DNA from: Ceratorhiza oryzae-sativae
Lineage: Eukaryota > Basidiomycota > Agaricomycetes > Cantharellales > Ceratobasidiaceae
DNA: 64,000 nucleotides
Direction: 5' to 3'
Assembly: GCA_030998015.1 (NCBI GenBank)
Contig: JARWMV010000239.1
Coordinates: 310,001-374,000, forward strand
In this document: in pieces, positions 63,013-64,000 of the stretch
Layout: each line of letters opens with the position of its first letter
Position numbering within the stretch: position 1 is the stretch's first letter
Position numbers and translations under genes: made by a program
Notes under the pieces: generated by a model
Told to the model about the DNA's origin: nothing
Seen by the model: only the letters and a program-made list of their open reading frames with translations
Databases searched by the model: none

Positions 63013-64000
63013 ATGTCTCTGCTCTTCTGGCGCACCCGCATTGCATCCAAGCCCCTTGTCAATCTCACTCGCCATTATGCATCTCACGCTAATGCTGCTC
63101 TACCCGCGGTCTTGCATCTTAAGACTGGGCAATCGTTCTCTGGCCATTCATTCGGAGCCCCAAGGAGCATTTTTGGCGAGACCGTGTTCTCAACGTCTAT
63201 CACCTCATGTAGGCTGACTCTATCGCACCTTCGTTGTTGATCGCTGACTTTGGCTAGATACTGAATCCATGACCGACCCCTCCTATCGTGGTCAAATCCT
63301 TGTATTTACCACGCCCCTCATTGGCAACTATGGGGTTCCTCGCAACGAAACCCCCGTGGACTCCCAGGATGTTGGTGTACTCCTCGAGTCGAAAGGCATT
63401 CAATGCGCCGCAGTTGTAGTCGCAGACGTTGCCGAGCGTTTCTCGCACCACCAGGCGGTCGAATCTCTTGCAGACTGGTGCAAGCGACATAACGCTCCCG
63501 GAATTACTGGCATTGACACTCGAGCTGTCACCAGCCTCCTTCGTGACCAGGGCACAACCCTTGGGCGCATTGCGATCGGCGCAGACACCAGCCTTCCTGC
63601 CCCCAAGGAAGAAGAATACTGGGACCCTTCCAAAGAGAATCTCGTTGCACAGGTCTCTACTCAGGAAGTGTATACGCTCAATCCTACCGGTGATGTTAAG
63701 ATTGCAGTTCTTGACTTTGGTGCCAAGGCCAATATCCTGCGCTCCCTGGTCCGCCGAGGAGCGTCGGTGACCGTTTTCCCCTGGAATTATGATTTCAACA
63801 GTGTTCGTGACCAGTACGACGGGCTGTTTTTGACTAATGGCCCCGGTGACCCAATGCAGTGCATGGAGGCTGCGATGAAGTTGCGCCAGACGTTTGCCGA
63901 ATGGAACAAACCGGTTTTCGGCATTTGCATGGGGCACCAAATCATTGGTATTGCAGCTGGTCTAGACGCATACCGCATGACGTTTGGGAACCGTGGTCAT
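63013..64000 (+). CDS. CPA1: Arginine-specific carbamoyl-phosphate synthase small chain (5' part)
   Basis: The glutamine-hydrolysing subunit that supplies ammonia for carbamoyl phosphate in arginine synthesis, probably mitochondrial: MSLLFWRTRIASKPLVNLTR and RHYASHA look like a presequence. The N-terminal domain reads AVLHLKTGQSFSGHSFGAP, GETVFSTSITS, an intron (about 63209-63256), then YTESMTDPSYRGQILVFTTP, LIGNYGVP, SLADWCKRHNAPGITGIDTR and LLRDQGTTLGRI. The class-I glutamine amidotransferase part reads VKIAVLDFGAKANILRSL, LFLTNGPGDPMQC and FGICMGHQIIGIAAG with the nucleophilic Cys. The gene runs off the right edge before the His-Glu of the triad. An attenuator-type uORF precedes it. Confidence 0.93.

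Overview
The window is nuclear DNA of a filamentous basidiomycete. Nearly every gene is split by many 45-60 nt GT-AG introns with CTNAC/CTNAT branch sites. Genes are dense, alternate strands and often share short divergent promoters. The gene set is fungal: a Pbs2-type MAPKK, a Zn2Cys6 regulator, a DUF4045-gelsolin protein, a DUF6699 protein and arginine-specific carbamoyl-phosphate synthase. Protein style (DUF6699, the surface proteins, the DDE transposases) suggests Agaricomycetes, possibly Rhizoctonia/Ceratobasidiaceae; that placement is inference.

Layout. 1-6.2 kb: 3' end of an unknown gene, a secreted type-B carboxylesterase and an SDR oxidoreductase sharing a promoter, and a gene of unknown family. 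6.8-18.4 kb: a long disordered DUF4045/gelsolin-repeat protein, an ER cyclophilin with an optional membrane-anchor exon, the U2 snRNP protein U2SURP/SR140 and a Pbs2-like MAPKK. 18.6-26.1 kb: a DsbA/thioredoxin-fold gene, a decayed copy of it, relict fragments, and a 4.2-kb transposon with ~320-bp inverted ends holding remains of two convergent DDE transposases. This block is strongly CpG-depleted on its left side. 26.3-42.1 kb: vWA protein, class-III aminotransferase, membrane RING E3, GPI ethanolamine-phosphate transferase, Ser/Thr-rich surface protein, CCT zeta, OMA1 protease. 42.1-44.6 kb: a gene-poor spacer with an inverted broken copy of the OMA1 promoter and first codons. 44.6-64 kb: Zn2Cys6 factor, W2-domain eIF5-mimic, RPS5, Cys-rich single-pass surface protein, ABCC transporter, DUF6699 protein and the 5' part of CPA1.

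The most informative signals lie beneath the gene level. The CPA1 leader carries a small upstream ORF that only after removal of a 52-nt intron encodes a peptide with the T-x-x-D-Y-L-S-D core of the fungal arginine attenuator peptide. The ABC transporter encodes the LSGGQ signature across an 11-nt microexon preceded by a GC-AG intron. The two transposon ends differ almost only by CpG to TpG/CpA changes, all in one arm, and the inactivating stops in its transposase are all TGA, as expected for CGA to TGA decay.
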